The notes beneath the pieces were generated by a model that saw only the letters and a program-made list of their open reading frames with translations, did not search any database and had not been told where the DNA came from. Below are positions 42,653 through 51,924 of a stretch of DNA of 64,000 nucleotides, piece after piece (position 1 is the stretch's first letter; each line of letters opens with the position of its first letter). A program made the position numbers and the translations under genes. The stretch spans positions 4,629,917 to 4,693,916 of the forward strand of contig NC_026501.1 of NCBI RefSeq assembly GCF_000182925.2, read 5' to 3'. This DNA is from Neurospora crassa OR74A (lineage: Eukaryota > Ascomycota > Sordariomycetes > Sordariales > Sordariaceae).

Positions 42653-44926
42653 ATGTCAACAACGACAACAACTCAGGCAGGAGGCGGGTTCTCTCTCTTC
42701 CCCAACACCAACGTCACACCAAGACCACCTTCAAGGCCGTCGAGAGCTGCGACACCTCAAGGTCGACCTTCGACATCAACAGAACCATCATCGTCCCGGG
42801 AGGCAGGAAGGCAATCGCCAATTGGACGGGTAGTACTACGGGAAGGGAAGCAAAGGTCGGCTTCAAACTCCAACAACCCTTGGCAGTCAGCGCTAGACTC
42901 GGCTCGACAGCAGCGGGAACATCGAGAGCAACCTCAGGAGCAACCGCAGCGACCACCACTAGTTGAGAACATGTCATCGGATCCAATCGTCGAAACCAGT
43001 GTTGCTGCGCCCATCTCTGAAGCAGACGCGCCTCCACGCTGTGAGACGACACTGTCCGAGGCAGAGACGCTGGTCGGGCAGCAAAGTAGGGGAGCTCAAA
43101 GCTCGTTCGCCAACCCACCGATTGCATATACTCCTGGACCTTTGAACACAGCAACGGTAGCAGCTCCTACCTCCATCCCCGAACCACCACAACCACCACA
43201 ACCACCACAACCACCACAACCACCACAACCACCACAGCCAGCTGCCATTCGATCGATATTCCCACGATATAACCCCGAACTGCCCCTAGATCGTCAGGAC
43301 TACTACCCTACCCAGGCCAGTCCTACACATATTCCCCAGTCCGCCATCAGCAGACCCATGTACTCAGCCCGTGACACCGATCAGCAAAGTGAAGTTGGCA
43401 CCAATGCTGGTACAAATGGTCCCAGTCATCCCAGAAATCGGCCGGTAGCCAACCCGTCCGTGACCTCTGGATCCGCCAACCAACGGTGGCCTGTAACGCG
43501 CAGCCATGAGCCGCCAGTGATACCGACGGTGAACACCACCGAGGAACTTCGTGGTCTTTGGAAAGCCGCCAACGGATGGCGAGCCACGCAGCTCGAAGGC
43601 CGGAAATACTGCCTGAAAATGGCGTCGGACGCCTACGCGCCCGTCTACACGCTCTCCTCATCCTCCAATCAGCCCTTCTACTGCCTGCGGGTCGACCCGA
43701 CCTCTGCGTCCGCCCTGGTCTCGCTCTCGCGCTACGACCCCAACAAGACCTTCAAGGGTGACAAGTCCACCAGCGCGGCGGTGGGAATCTCCGCCGCCTC
43801 GGCCGTGGCCTCTTCTGCTTCTTCCTCCACCTCTTCGGCGTCCTCCTCGCCTATTCCGAGCGCCCGCGCCTCGTCCAGCACGCCCTCCCCCCGTCCTTCA
43901 TCCGTCTTCTCCCGCAACCCAAACGGCTCCGGCGGGGCGTTGGGCGGCGCCAGCAGCAAGAGCACCAAGACCAAGAAACACGACGCGAAGCACTGGCAAG
44001 AAGTAATCTCCACCACCCTCGAGGCCGCCACGCGCAAGCAGCCGCCCAACGACGGGTTAGTCGCACAGCTATGGCCCCTCACAGCGGCGCGCCTGGTGTC
44101 GGACCGGGCCACGACCGACGCGGCGACGGTGGCGGCAGCCGAGAATGAGTGCGGCCGGCTGGTATGGGACTCGGATTCGGGCAACCACTACCTGGTGCAC
44201 GCGGCCCTGGCGATGCCATTCTGCATCACGGTCGAGCGCAACGCGGCCTATAGCCGCACCGAGTACACGCTCGAGCACATCGAGTCGCCCAACCACCTGG
44301 GCCGGCTGACGCGGGATGGGACGGGCCAGGGATGGCTGGAGATTGATACGGCGATTGCGAGCCATGTCGAGGCAGTGTACCTGATCGATGTGGCCATTGC
44401 TGCACTGGTGCTGGTGGCGCATGCTGATGAGCAGTTTACGCGCGTGGAGACTTTTGAGCCGCCACCGTCGTTGTTGCGGGGTGCTGGTGGTGGTGGTGGT
44501 GCCGGCGTTGGAGGAAGCCAGAGGTCGAGCTTGGCGGAGTCCTTGTCGTCTGTGCTGAGAAGGAATACCTCGGATGAGAAGAACGGCAATAAGGATGATA
44601 AGAAGAAGAGGAAGAAGAGGGAGAAGGACTTGGTCAAGGGGATCAAGACCCGGGTCGAGCAGTTTGAGCTCGATATCGAGGCACAGGTGAATGCGGATAT
44701 GAAGGCCAAGAACGAGAAGATGCCGGGTTGCACAAGGGGGCTTATTGCCGTCTTGAAGTTTGCTTTTAAGGCGATTATCTGGTGTGCGACATTGGTGTTT
44801 AAGGTGTTTATGCTGCTCATAAAAGGATGCGGTAAGTGCAGGATCTCCCGAAGAAGTGCCCCTTGCCATGATGAGACGGGTTTGACTAACGAGATATGCA
44901 TTGGTGTAGGAAAGGGAGCACGCTGA
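42653..44926 (+). CDS. Uncharacterised Pro/Gln/Ser-rich protein with C-terminal hydrophobic segment
   Basis: Predicted exons 42653-44831 and 44910-44926 give 731 residues. The frame stays open through the 78-nt intron, so 757 residues result if it is retained. Residues 1-290 are disordered, with a (Pro-Pro-Gln)6 run near 178-195. A folded-looking part begins about 296 (TTEELRGLWKAANGWRATQL, FYCLRVDPTSASALVSLSRY), continues after a Ser/Pro-rich linker at about 445-605 (HWQEVISTTLEAATRKQPPN, YLIDVAIAALVLVAHADEQF), and a Lys-rich segment precedes a hydrophobic stretch near 700-725 (IIWCATLVFKVFMLLIKGCG). Similar proteins exist in other filamentous ascomycetes as far as I recall, sometimes under names with no functional support. 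Location may be a membrane, tail-anchored. Function unknown. Confidence 0.75.
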   Translation: MSTTTTTQAGGGFSLFPNTNVTPRPPSRPSRAATPQGRPSTSTEPSSSREAGRQSPIGRVVLREGKQRSASNSNNPWQSALDSARQQREHREQPQEQPQRPPLVENMSSDPIVETSVAAPISEADAPPRCETTLSEAETLVGQQSRGAQSSFANPPIAYTPGPLNTATVAAPTSIPEPPQPPQPPQPPQPPQPPQPAAIRSIFPRYNPELPLDRQDYYPTQASPTHIPQSAISRPMYSARDTDQQSEVGTNAGTNGPSHPRNRPVANPSVTSGSANQRWPVTRSHEPPVIPTVNTTEELRGLWKAANGWRATQLEGRKYCLKMASDAYAPVYTLSSSSNQPFYCLRVDPTSASALVSLSRYDPNKTFKGDKSTSAAVGISAASAVASSASSSTSSASSSPIPSARASSSTPSPRPSSVFSRNPNGSGGALGGASSKSTKTKKHDAKHWQEVISTTLEAATRKQPPNDGLVAQLWPLTAARLVSDRATTDAATVAAAENECGRLVWDSDSGNHYLVHAALAMPFCITVERNAAYSRTEYTLEHIESPNHLGRLTRDGTGQGWLEIDTAIASHVEAVYLIDVAIAALVLVAHADEQFTRVETFEPPPSLLRGAGGGGGAGVGGSQRSSLAESLSSVLRRNTSDEKNGNKDDKKKRKKREKDLVKGIKTRVEQFELDIEAQVNADMKAKNEKMPGCTRGLIAVLKFAFKAIIWCATLVFKVFMLLIKGCGKCRISRRSAPCHDETGLTNEICIGVGKGAR
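43183..43236 (+). repeat. 9-bp minisatellite (CCACCACAA)n coding Pro-Pro-Gln repeats
   Basis: About six near-perfect copies of a nonamer inside the unknown Pro/Gln-rich gene, translated as PPQ units. Copy number is likely variable. Confidence 0.85.
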
Positions 44927-45345
44927 AATTATATCCTGAATCAGAAAAGGATGATAGCAACCCAAGCAACTTGGCAATACCCCAACAAGGACACAATGAA
45001 ACTGACAGCTGGAGGTCCAGAGAAAAATCATGCTGATGGAGCTCATGAAAAGGTGTATAATTTTTGCAGGCGTTTTGATGATGGGTCGGGTATTATTGTG
45101 GTTGGTATTTTGCATCATCATCATCAACCGTACAAACAGCAGTAGCTATGGGAGCTACCTAGCTGTCTTTATAGACGGATTTGAATGAAACCCTCAGAAG
45201 GGACTATTTGTGTTGATGTCGTCAATTCGCTCCTTGAAAAAAATTGAACCCAGTGAAAAATCGGAAACAGGAAGAAATAGCCCAACAGTAAGATAAGGGA
45301 ACCGAGAGAGAGGGGAAAAAAAACGGAAACCTTCTGTTGAGTCCG
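44927..45345. other. Convergent intergenic region
   Basis: About 420 bases between the unknown gene (plus) and utp11 (minus), holding both 3' UTRs. No other feature. Confidence 0.5.
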
Positions 45346-46245
45346 TCACCTTTTTCTCTCCTTGACCTTGATCCTCCTGCCGGATTTTGTGATGCCGCCA
45401 GACGTCCGTGTCTTGGCCATTTTGGCCTGTGTGATCTCCAGCTCCGTCTCAGCATCCGTTAAAGCCTTGAGCTTCTTCTTGGCCTGCTTGAGCCTGTTTT
45501 GCAGCCTCGCCAAGTTTCGCGCCTTCCGACCCGCCTCCTTTGCCTTTTCCTCGTCCTCTTCTGAATCGAAATCTTGCATCTCTTGGTCTTCCACTGCCTG
45601 TAACTTTTGCTGGCGCTCCTCTGCCGCGTCGAAAAAGACGATCTTCTTGGGTGCTGTCCTCCCGCTCGAGCTCTTCTTCTTGTTCTTGCTGCCGCCCATA
45701 TCCTCATTGAAGTCCTCGAAATCGTCGTCGTCGTCCTCGCTATCGTCGTCCACGTCGGCGCCACCAGCAAGAATGACCCTCTCCATCAGCTCGCGCACCT
45801 CCTTGGCAGCCACGTTCCGCATCGTCCGTAGGTAACCCAGATCCTGTGTCTTGAGCAGGCGCACCGTCTCCACGTCCATGGCTTTGTTGCCGCGATCGCC
45901 TTCAACCGTGCCGGTAAAGTTCTTTTTTTTGCCGTCATAGGTGATGGCGGAACCGGGTCCCTTGCGGGACATCATGCCAAAGTAAAATTCATCTTCGTTC
46001 TTCTCGGCGACCTTCTGGCGCAACGACTTGAGGACTTCCTGCTTCTTCTTGTAGTCCTTGGCACGCTTTTGGTAGTCCTTCTTCTTTTCGAGGAGACCGA
46101 GACGTTGGCGCTCGAGAGGCTGGGCACGCTCCTTATGGGAGCGGCGCTGAACGCTGCAATTGGTAACGACGGATTAGTCTCCGTTTGGTCAAGTGACTTC
46201 CAAGGAGGAGGAAACCTGAGCTTACCTGTTCCGTAGCGACGACAT
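45346..46245 (-). CDS. utp11: U3 snoRNP-associated protein Utp11
   Basis: Two exons on the minus strand, 46245-46226 (20 nt) and 46153-45346, give 275 residues. The joined start [20 protein letters not shown] and the following [20 protein letters not shown] are the highly conserved Utp11 N terminus. Other family blocks are [29 protein letters not shown] and the very basic end [10 protein letters not shown]. Utp11 is a component of the small-subunit processome and works in 18S pre-rRNA processing in the nucleolus. The 72-nt intron splits a Ser codon. Acidic insertions ([14 protein letters not shown]) in the middle are typical of nucleolar proteins. Confidence 0.94.
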
Positions 46246-47361
46246 GGCTGAGGTCCGTCTGTATTACGTGGGAGAGGTAAGATATGATCCGGGAGAGACG
46301 CCAGCAACGGGAGAGGCAGTCAATCGAAGGAAGCAATGAAGGCGGCTGCAAAGTGACCTTGGTTGCCGCTGAACGGCGTCTTCCACAGCGTGGCTGGCTG
46401 GTTCCAAAAATTTGGAGGAGCCTGGACCTGCGATAAGCGATAAGAGATTCACCCCGCTGACCGCCTAGGAAAGGGCCTGCATGAGAGTGGGCCATGGTAG
46501 GCTTGGCGACGGGAAGGTTCCGGGCCTTCCAAGCACGACTTCAGATGCAGACGGATGCACTGATCGGACAGTGCAGGGGCTGTTTCACACACTCGGGACT
46601 TCGATCCGACTTCACTCCGTCTTCTTAAAGACGGAAGTCTTTCCCAATGCTGGCGACTCGTTTTTGCTGTTGACCACGCTCTCCAACGTTCGATACAGTA
46701 ACCTCATGTGTTCAGCCACCTGTAGAGGTCACGACATCTGTCGCTGAAATTCTCATCAGGTCTTTCTTGCAGGACTTCACTAGCAACCTGTGCCGACTCC
46801 AAACTTCATGCCCACTGTGCATGCTATGCCTTTCTCGGGCATGGGAACATCTAGAGATGACGTTCACCAATACCAAGCCCACTTTCGTCTGAAATTCCCG
46901 GATGCTTCGGTTCTGAGTCTGACTATTGTCCCTGGACACGACTAACGCCCAAGCGAGCTACGATAGCAGCCTCGATGATGATCGGCAAATGTGGAACGAA
47001 AGCAATATCTCGCGGGAAATGGGGTTGAGGCTCTGTCTTATAAGAGACTTGATGATGTCTCAAGGCGTCACTGACCTCAGCCCCCTCCCCCCAAGATTCT
47101 GGGCATGCATACTTGAACTGTAGTGTGGTCCTCGAGCTCCGCCAACGCGCGGCTGGCATGATGGAAGCAGGTTTGACCCAGCTTCATGTCCAGCAATGGA
47201 CATGGACAGCTTGCGCAGGTGGTCCTTCCGGCTTGGTGTAGTCTTTTCTTTTGTCTTGTTTACGCGTGTGGGTTTTGCAATTTATCTTTTCTTTCTTTCC
47301 TCAAGTTATCTTGGCATATCAAGAGTTGGCTCAGCAATGCGCCAACCTCTTCACCCAAATC
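46246..47361. promoter_or_regulatory. Divergent upstream region of utp11 and the GH47 gene, with an overlapping uORF
   Basis: 1.1 kb between divergent starts. No other gene seen. Just before the mannosidase start lies a 16-codon upstream ORF (47336-47386) that overlaps the main ATG at 47362 out of frame. Confidence 0.45.
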
Positions 47362-49335
47362 ATGACCCCTTTGGCAAGCGGTCGTAGGCTTCAGCGTCTG
47401 CTTCTCCTAGTCGTTTTCTTCCTTGTCTTTGCCTACCTCTCCTATCCTTCATTATCTCGATCTCAGGGATGGCAAGACGCTTCGGAACCAGATGAAGAGT
47501 ACATACCAACAAGTTTCGACTGGGCAAGTCGGCCAATGAAGAATCCGATACCTGAATCCTCACTTGTACAGCTTCCCAAAGGCCCTCCCCGTGAGCTTCC
47601 GCGTATTCAATATGCCTTCACCGCAGACGAACTTGGCAAGGCGCATAACGAGACCCAATGGTATCGAAGGGATGCCGTCAGAAAGGCCGCTCAAAAATCA
47701 TGGAAGTCTTACCGAGCGTTTGCCTGGCGACATGACGAGCTCACTCCGCAGTCGCTGACTGGAAAGGATAGCTTTGCAGGATGGGGTGCTACCTTGGTGG
47801 ACTCTCTCGACACTCTCTGGATCATGGGGTTGAGGGAGGAATTCGATGAAGCTGTGCGCGCGGTGGGGGCCATCGACTGGAATAAGTCATCGTCTTCGCA
47901 CTGCAGCTTGTTTGAAACAAACATCAGATATCTCGGCGGCCTAATCTCTGCCTACGACTTGAGTAACCGGGAGATCCTCTTCAAGAAAGCGGTAGAGCTA
48001 GGTGACATGCTCTTTGCAGGCTTTGACACTCCCAACCACCTACCTGCCAACTCTTATGACTTCAGGAAGGCTAAGGTTGGTGAGCTGAGCGCCTCATCAC
48101 GCCAGTCCCTTGCGGTCCTCGGTTCCATGTCCATGGAATTCACCCGCCTCTCCCAGTTAACCGGTGACCCCAAGTACTACTCCATCGTGGAGCAGCTGAA
48201 AAAGGGTCTTGAAAAGACCCAAGAGCAAACCAACCTCCCCGGTCTCTGGCCGAAGTACATCGACCTTATAGAAGGAACCCGCCCCAGGTCCGACACCCTC
48301 TTCACCCTCGGCGCCCAAGCCGATTCCGCCTACGAATACCTCTCCAAGACCTACCTCCTCCTCGGCGGCCTCGACCCTTCCTACGAACTGATGCACGTCA
48401 AAGCCATGGACGCGGCCGTTAAGCACCTCTTGTTCCGCCCCATGCTCCCGTCCGGCGACGACGATACATACGAAGCTGGGTCTCCTCCTCCCGATATTCT
48501 GTTCTCCGGCAACGCCGTGTCCACCCAACGCGATAAATCCGATCTCCAGCCGCGCGTTCAACATCTCGGCTGTTTTGCCGGCGGTATGTTTGCGCTGGGC
48601 GGTAAGCTCTTTGACAGGCCCGACCATGTGCAAATCGGCGAGCAATTAGCCCGGGGCTGTGCGTGGGCGTATGAAGCCTTTTCCACTGGCATCATGCCTG
48701 AGGTTTCCGAGCTTGTGCCGTGCGACAAGGTAGTAGAGCATGAGGCCGAAGAAAATGACGACCATCTCGCCCAATGCCCCTGGAACGAAGCAAAATGGCG
48801 ACAAAGGAAAAAGAAAGCCGCCGCCGCTGCTGCTGCCGCAGCTGCAATGAACACCCGTTTCGCCTCAGATACCACCAACTCCCAAACCACCACCCTCCCA
48901 AAACCTTTTACCAAACTCCTCGACCCCCACTACCTCCTCCGCCCTGAAGCCATCGAATCCCTCTTTGTCCTCTACCGCATAACGGGGAAAAAGGACCTTT
49001 TGGACATCGCCTGGCGCATGTTCCAATCCATCACCAAGGCCACAGAAACCAAGTTTGCCTTCTCCGCCATCGAGGATGTGCACATTCCAAATCCGGGACA
49101 GCCGACCACCAAAACAGACTCGATGGAGAGTTTCTGGATGGCGGAGACTTTGAAGTATTTCTATTTGATTTTTAGTCCTGAGGATGGCGCTGCGGAAGGG
49201 TCCGGTGGGGAGGAGGAGGGGGTGACTTTGGATGGATGGGTGTTCAATACCGAGGCTCATCCGTTTAGGGTACCGAGGCCGATGGTTGAGGTGAAGGTGA
49301 GGGAGGGGGGTGAGGGTGAAGAAAAGTCGAAGTGA
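47362..49335 (+). CDS. GH47 class I alpha-1,2-mannosidase, type II membrane form
   Basis: One exon from the first in-frame ATG gives 657 residues. The N terminus is MTPLASGRRLQRL followed by a hydrophobic anchor (LLLVVFFLVFAYLSYPSL, about residues 13-31), the layout of Golgi/ER type II glycosidases. GH47 blocks follow: GWGATLVDSLDTLWIMGL, ETNIRYLGGLISAYDLS, SDTLFTLGAQADSAYEYLSK, HLGCFAGGMFALG and, at the end, DSMESFWMAETLKYFYLIFS and FNTEAHPF. A Lys-rich then 11-residue poly-Ala insertion sits after the Cys-containing LAQCPWNEAKWRQRKKK. The enzyme trims Man alpha-1,2-Man links from N-glycans using calcium. An ER Mns1 or a Golgi Mns1B type are both possible. Confidence 0.93.
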   Translation: MTPLASGRRLQRLLLLVVFFLVFAYLSYPSLSRSQGWQDASEPDEEYIPTSFDWASRPMKNPIPESSLVQLPKGPPRELPRIQYAFTADELGKAHNETQWYRRDAVRKAAQKSWKSYRAFAWRHDELTPQSLTGKDSFAGWGATLVDSLDTLWIMGLREEFDEAVRAVGAIDWNKSSSSHCSLFETNIRYLGGLISAYDLSNREILFKKAVELGDMLFAGFDTPNHLPANSYDFRKAKVGELSASSRQSLAVLGSMSMEFTRLSQLTGDPKYYSIVEQLKKGLEKTQEQTNLPGLWPKYIDLIEGTRPRSDTLFTLGAQADSAYEYLSKTYLLLGGLDPSYELMHVKAMDAAVKHLLFRPMLPSGDDDTYEAGSPPPDILFSGNAVSTQRDKSDLQPRVQHLGCFAGGMFALGGKLFDRPDHVQIGEQLARGCAWAYEAFSTGIMPEVSELVPCDKVVEHEAEENDDHLAQCPWNEAKWRQRKKKAAAAAAAAAAMNTRFASDTTNSQTTTLPKPFTKLLDPHYLLRPEAIESLFVLYRITGKKDLLDIAWRMFQSITKATETKFAFSAIEDVHIPNPGQPTTKTDSMESFWMAETLKYFYLIFSPEDGAAEGSGGEEEGVTLDGWVFNTEAHPFRVPRPMVEVKVREGGEGEEKSK

Positions 49336-50324
49336 GGCGGCGAAGTAGACTGCTTTGCTATCCCCTCTATCGTTGTGTTCTCACCCTTTCTCGATGGGTT
49401 AGCATTCCGTGGGAAGGTGAGGTTATAGGTTCTCGAAAGACATCTTTTGGGGAGCTTGATGGGCGATATAGATGCATATAAACTTGTAGGTAGGGCATAA
49501 ACAGGCGCAACATGGAGGAAGGATGAATTAAAGGTTGAGGGGAGTAAACGGAAGTAAGTTTGTTCATACGGGGGACAGAAGGAAAAGAGAAGCGTGTTTG
49601 GAAAAAGAAATACAAGGGAGAGAAAAAACCTAATTGTACCTACCTTATGTTAATAAAGAGATTTGTTCGATTGGCTCTATTCTTACAAGACTTCCCTATA
49701 TCCCCCTCGGGCTCCTTTTTGATACTATACAGATGCTTAGTAGATGTGCGCAGTCCACCCTCTCCCTCGTCTGCCGTCCCATTTCCTGAACCAACCCCGA
49801 TTTATGAAAACATAACGCCATTGCAAATCAACCGTGGTTTCGGCTAGCCACTCCTTGTCCGCTGGTCAAGTAAACAAACCCCTGACTGCCCTTGTCCCGA
49901 AGCGTACAGAGTAGAGTCCCACATGCACCTTCCTCTTCAACAGCACAGCTACGAGGCTAGCCTCGTAGAGTTTCCATCAAACAAAACCCGCGGAACTGTC
50001 AGAAAGGGTCGAGAGTGATTGGCGTTCGAAAGGCGGAATTCGAATCTTGACCGGAAGTAAAACTCGGCGCAACAGCCTCAGAGCCTTGCGGCACCCAATC
50101 CAACCCCGGACCACCGCACCTCAAGTTTGTCTTTCTTATTGTTCTGGCGAGTCGTAGTCAAGGGCGCAAGATTGTCTTTCCCCCGCGCTTCGCTTCTTCC
50201 CCCGTAAGACTTTCCATCTCGCTGTCCTCATCGGAACCCCTTCCCTCCCTCTCCCCCTCTCTTTTTCTCTTTCTTGCTCTTTCCCTTCCCTCCCCCCGTC
50301 TGTTCTCCCCCAACGAAAGCCGCC
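49336..50324. other. Convergent intergenic region
   Basis: About 1 kb between the GH47 gene (plus) and the CX9C gene (minus). It holds 3' UTRs and pyrimidine-rich stretches around 50235-50310. No gene or RNA seen. Confidence 0.5.
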
Positions 50325-51105
50325 TCACGTATGCAAATCCCGATCAATCCCATCCCTCTCCAGCCTCGCCTGCTCCAATAACTTGCTCTTCTTCGCCGCC
50401 GCCTCATTAGCATCTCTCAGGCGATTGTTCCCCACATACCCACCCACTCTCTCCTTCTGGTTTAATTTCTCGAGTTCCCTGCGCGCCTCCTCACGGTCCT
50501 TCTCGGGCAAACCCCACCACTCGCGCAAAAAGGCCTCTTGCTCGGCCTTGCGCCTGGCTTTGCGCTCGCGCTCCTTGGCGCGCTCCATACGTAAAGCAAA
50601 CCACTCCTCGCGCGCGGCGTCCTGCTCGGCGGGCGTGGCGTGCAACTTCATGCAGTTGTTCATGACCCGGTGGGGTGCGCGGCAGGCGAAGGGGACGGAG
50701 AAGGTGCGGCCTAGGGCGCATTCGGCGAAGGCTGCGAAGACATGTGGTTAACTATTGAGTGCTAAAGAGGAGAAGGAAAAGAAGAGGAAAAAAAGGCGAA
50801 AGGGTTTGGAGTGGTGGAGGCTCGATAGGAGGGTCGAGGAGCTGGGTGGTGAGGAGTAGCTACCAGCTACCGCCGACGGGGCGGGAGATGGAAAAAAAAA
50901 CAAAAACAGAAAACGAAAGGAATTACACGGGGATAGAGACACAAAGCCCAAGGAACAGACTAACCTTTGATTTCCTCAGTACATTGCCTTCTGACCCTGG
51001 CGTAAAAGATATCTCGGACTTGGGCCTCCTGTGACGCCGAGAGAGGCAGAGGGTTCCTGGAGGGCATCGGCAAGCGCTCTACTTGCTTGTCTGTTTGACC
51101 ATTAC

Positions 51106-51137
<32 letters not shown>

Positions 51138-51172
51138 GTACTCCCGAACGTTGAGGGAACATCGCCGCCCAT
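50325..51172 (-). CDS. cmc1: Twin CX9C protein of the Cmc1 family (mitochondrial intermembrane space)
   Basis: Two exons on the minus strand, 51172-50965 and 50731-50325, give 204 residues. Splicing completes the first motif: CTEEIKAFAEC is Cys-x9-Cys and CRAPHRVMNNC is a second Cys-x9-Cys, the twin CX9C helical hairpin imported by Mia40. The segment NNCMKLHATPAEQDAAREEW matches Cmc1, which takes part in copper delivery/Cox1 assembly for cytochrome c oxidase. The N terminus has a CTG-encoded poly-Ser tract, and the C-terminal 100 residues are a charged helix longer than in yeast Cmc1. The 233-nt intron is longer than most here. Cmc2 or another CX9C protein is the alternative. Confidence 0.87.
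51105..51136 (-). repeat. CAG/CTG trinucleotide tract (poly-Ser coding)
   Basis: A near-continuous CTG run on the plus strand, with one CTA interruption, encodes the N-terminal serine stretch of the CX9C protein on the minus strand. Confidence 0.85.
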
Positions 51173-51924
51173 GGTGATCGTTTAAGCGACGGCAAGTAGT
51201 GGTTTTGTTGGAGATGGTTGTCGTCGAGGGTGGAGGAAGAAGATTCGAGTCCGAATATCTAGAGCGGCGAGCTCTCTCGGGTCGATTGGCTTGGAGGGGA
51301 CGGGGTCTCGAAGGGACGACTATGACCTCTTTTTTAAAGCGTAGCCTGGGATTTGAGTTTGGCACAACGGCAGGTCGTGTGGTGAAAGGCTCTGTCGGAT
51401 GCAGCTTGGTGATGCTGCTGTTTACGAGCCGTCAAGATGATGAAGGACTACACAGTAGGTTGCCGCGGCGGACTACGAACTACAAAGTACCTTTCTGAGC
51501 TTCAGGATCTGAACCCCACCAGGCACCCGCAAATGGTGCGATGCCAAGCCATCCGTGCAGTGGAATCCGCCCATTCCGCCCGATGCATCGTGCTATGTAC
51601 AACTACATCTGGATCAGCTGTGGTGTGTACTAAATTCAAACTCTCCGTTTACGCTGGTCCAGGAGAGCTTCAGTTACGTTGTAATTCATATGTTTTGGCA
51701 ATTTGGTAATACAGACAAGACTTTTCTTTTCAAGTATTTTCTCCGCTTCAATGACGACGAGTAGTATAGACAGACAGTATTTTGGATACGCTTGATCTTG
51801 CCACGGGGTCAACAAGAAGTTGGGGAAGACACAACCCCGGCATAAACAGCCGACGCACATGAACAATAACGACCTTTCAGCCATTCTTGTCCTCGATCTC
51901 ATCACCGTCCTGAGCCTTTGGCTT
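51173..51924. other. Intergenic region upstream of the CX9C gene
   Basis: About 750 bases between two minus-strand genes: promoter of the CX9C gene and 3' UTR of the FN3 gene. No additional coding sequence recognised. Confidence 0.5.
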
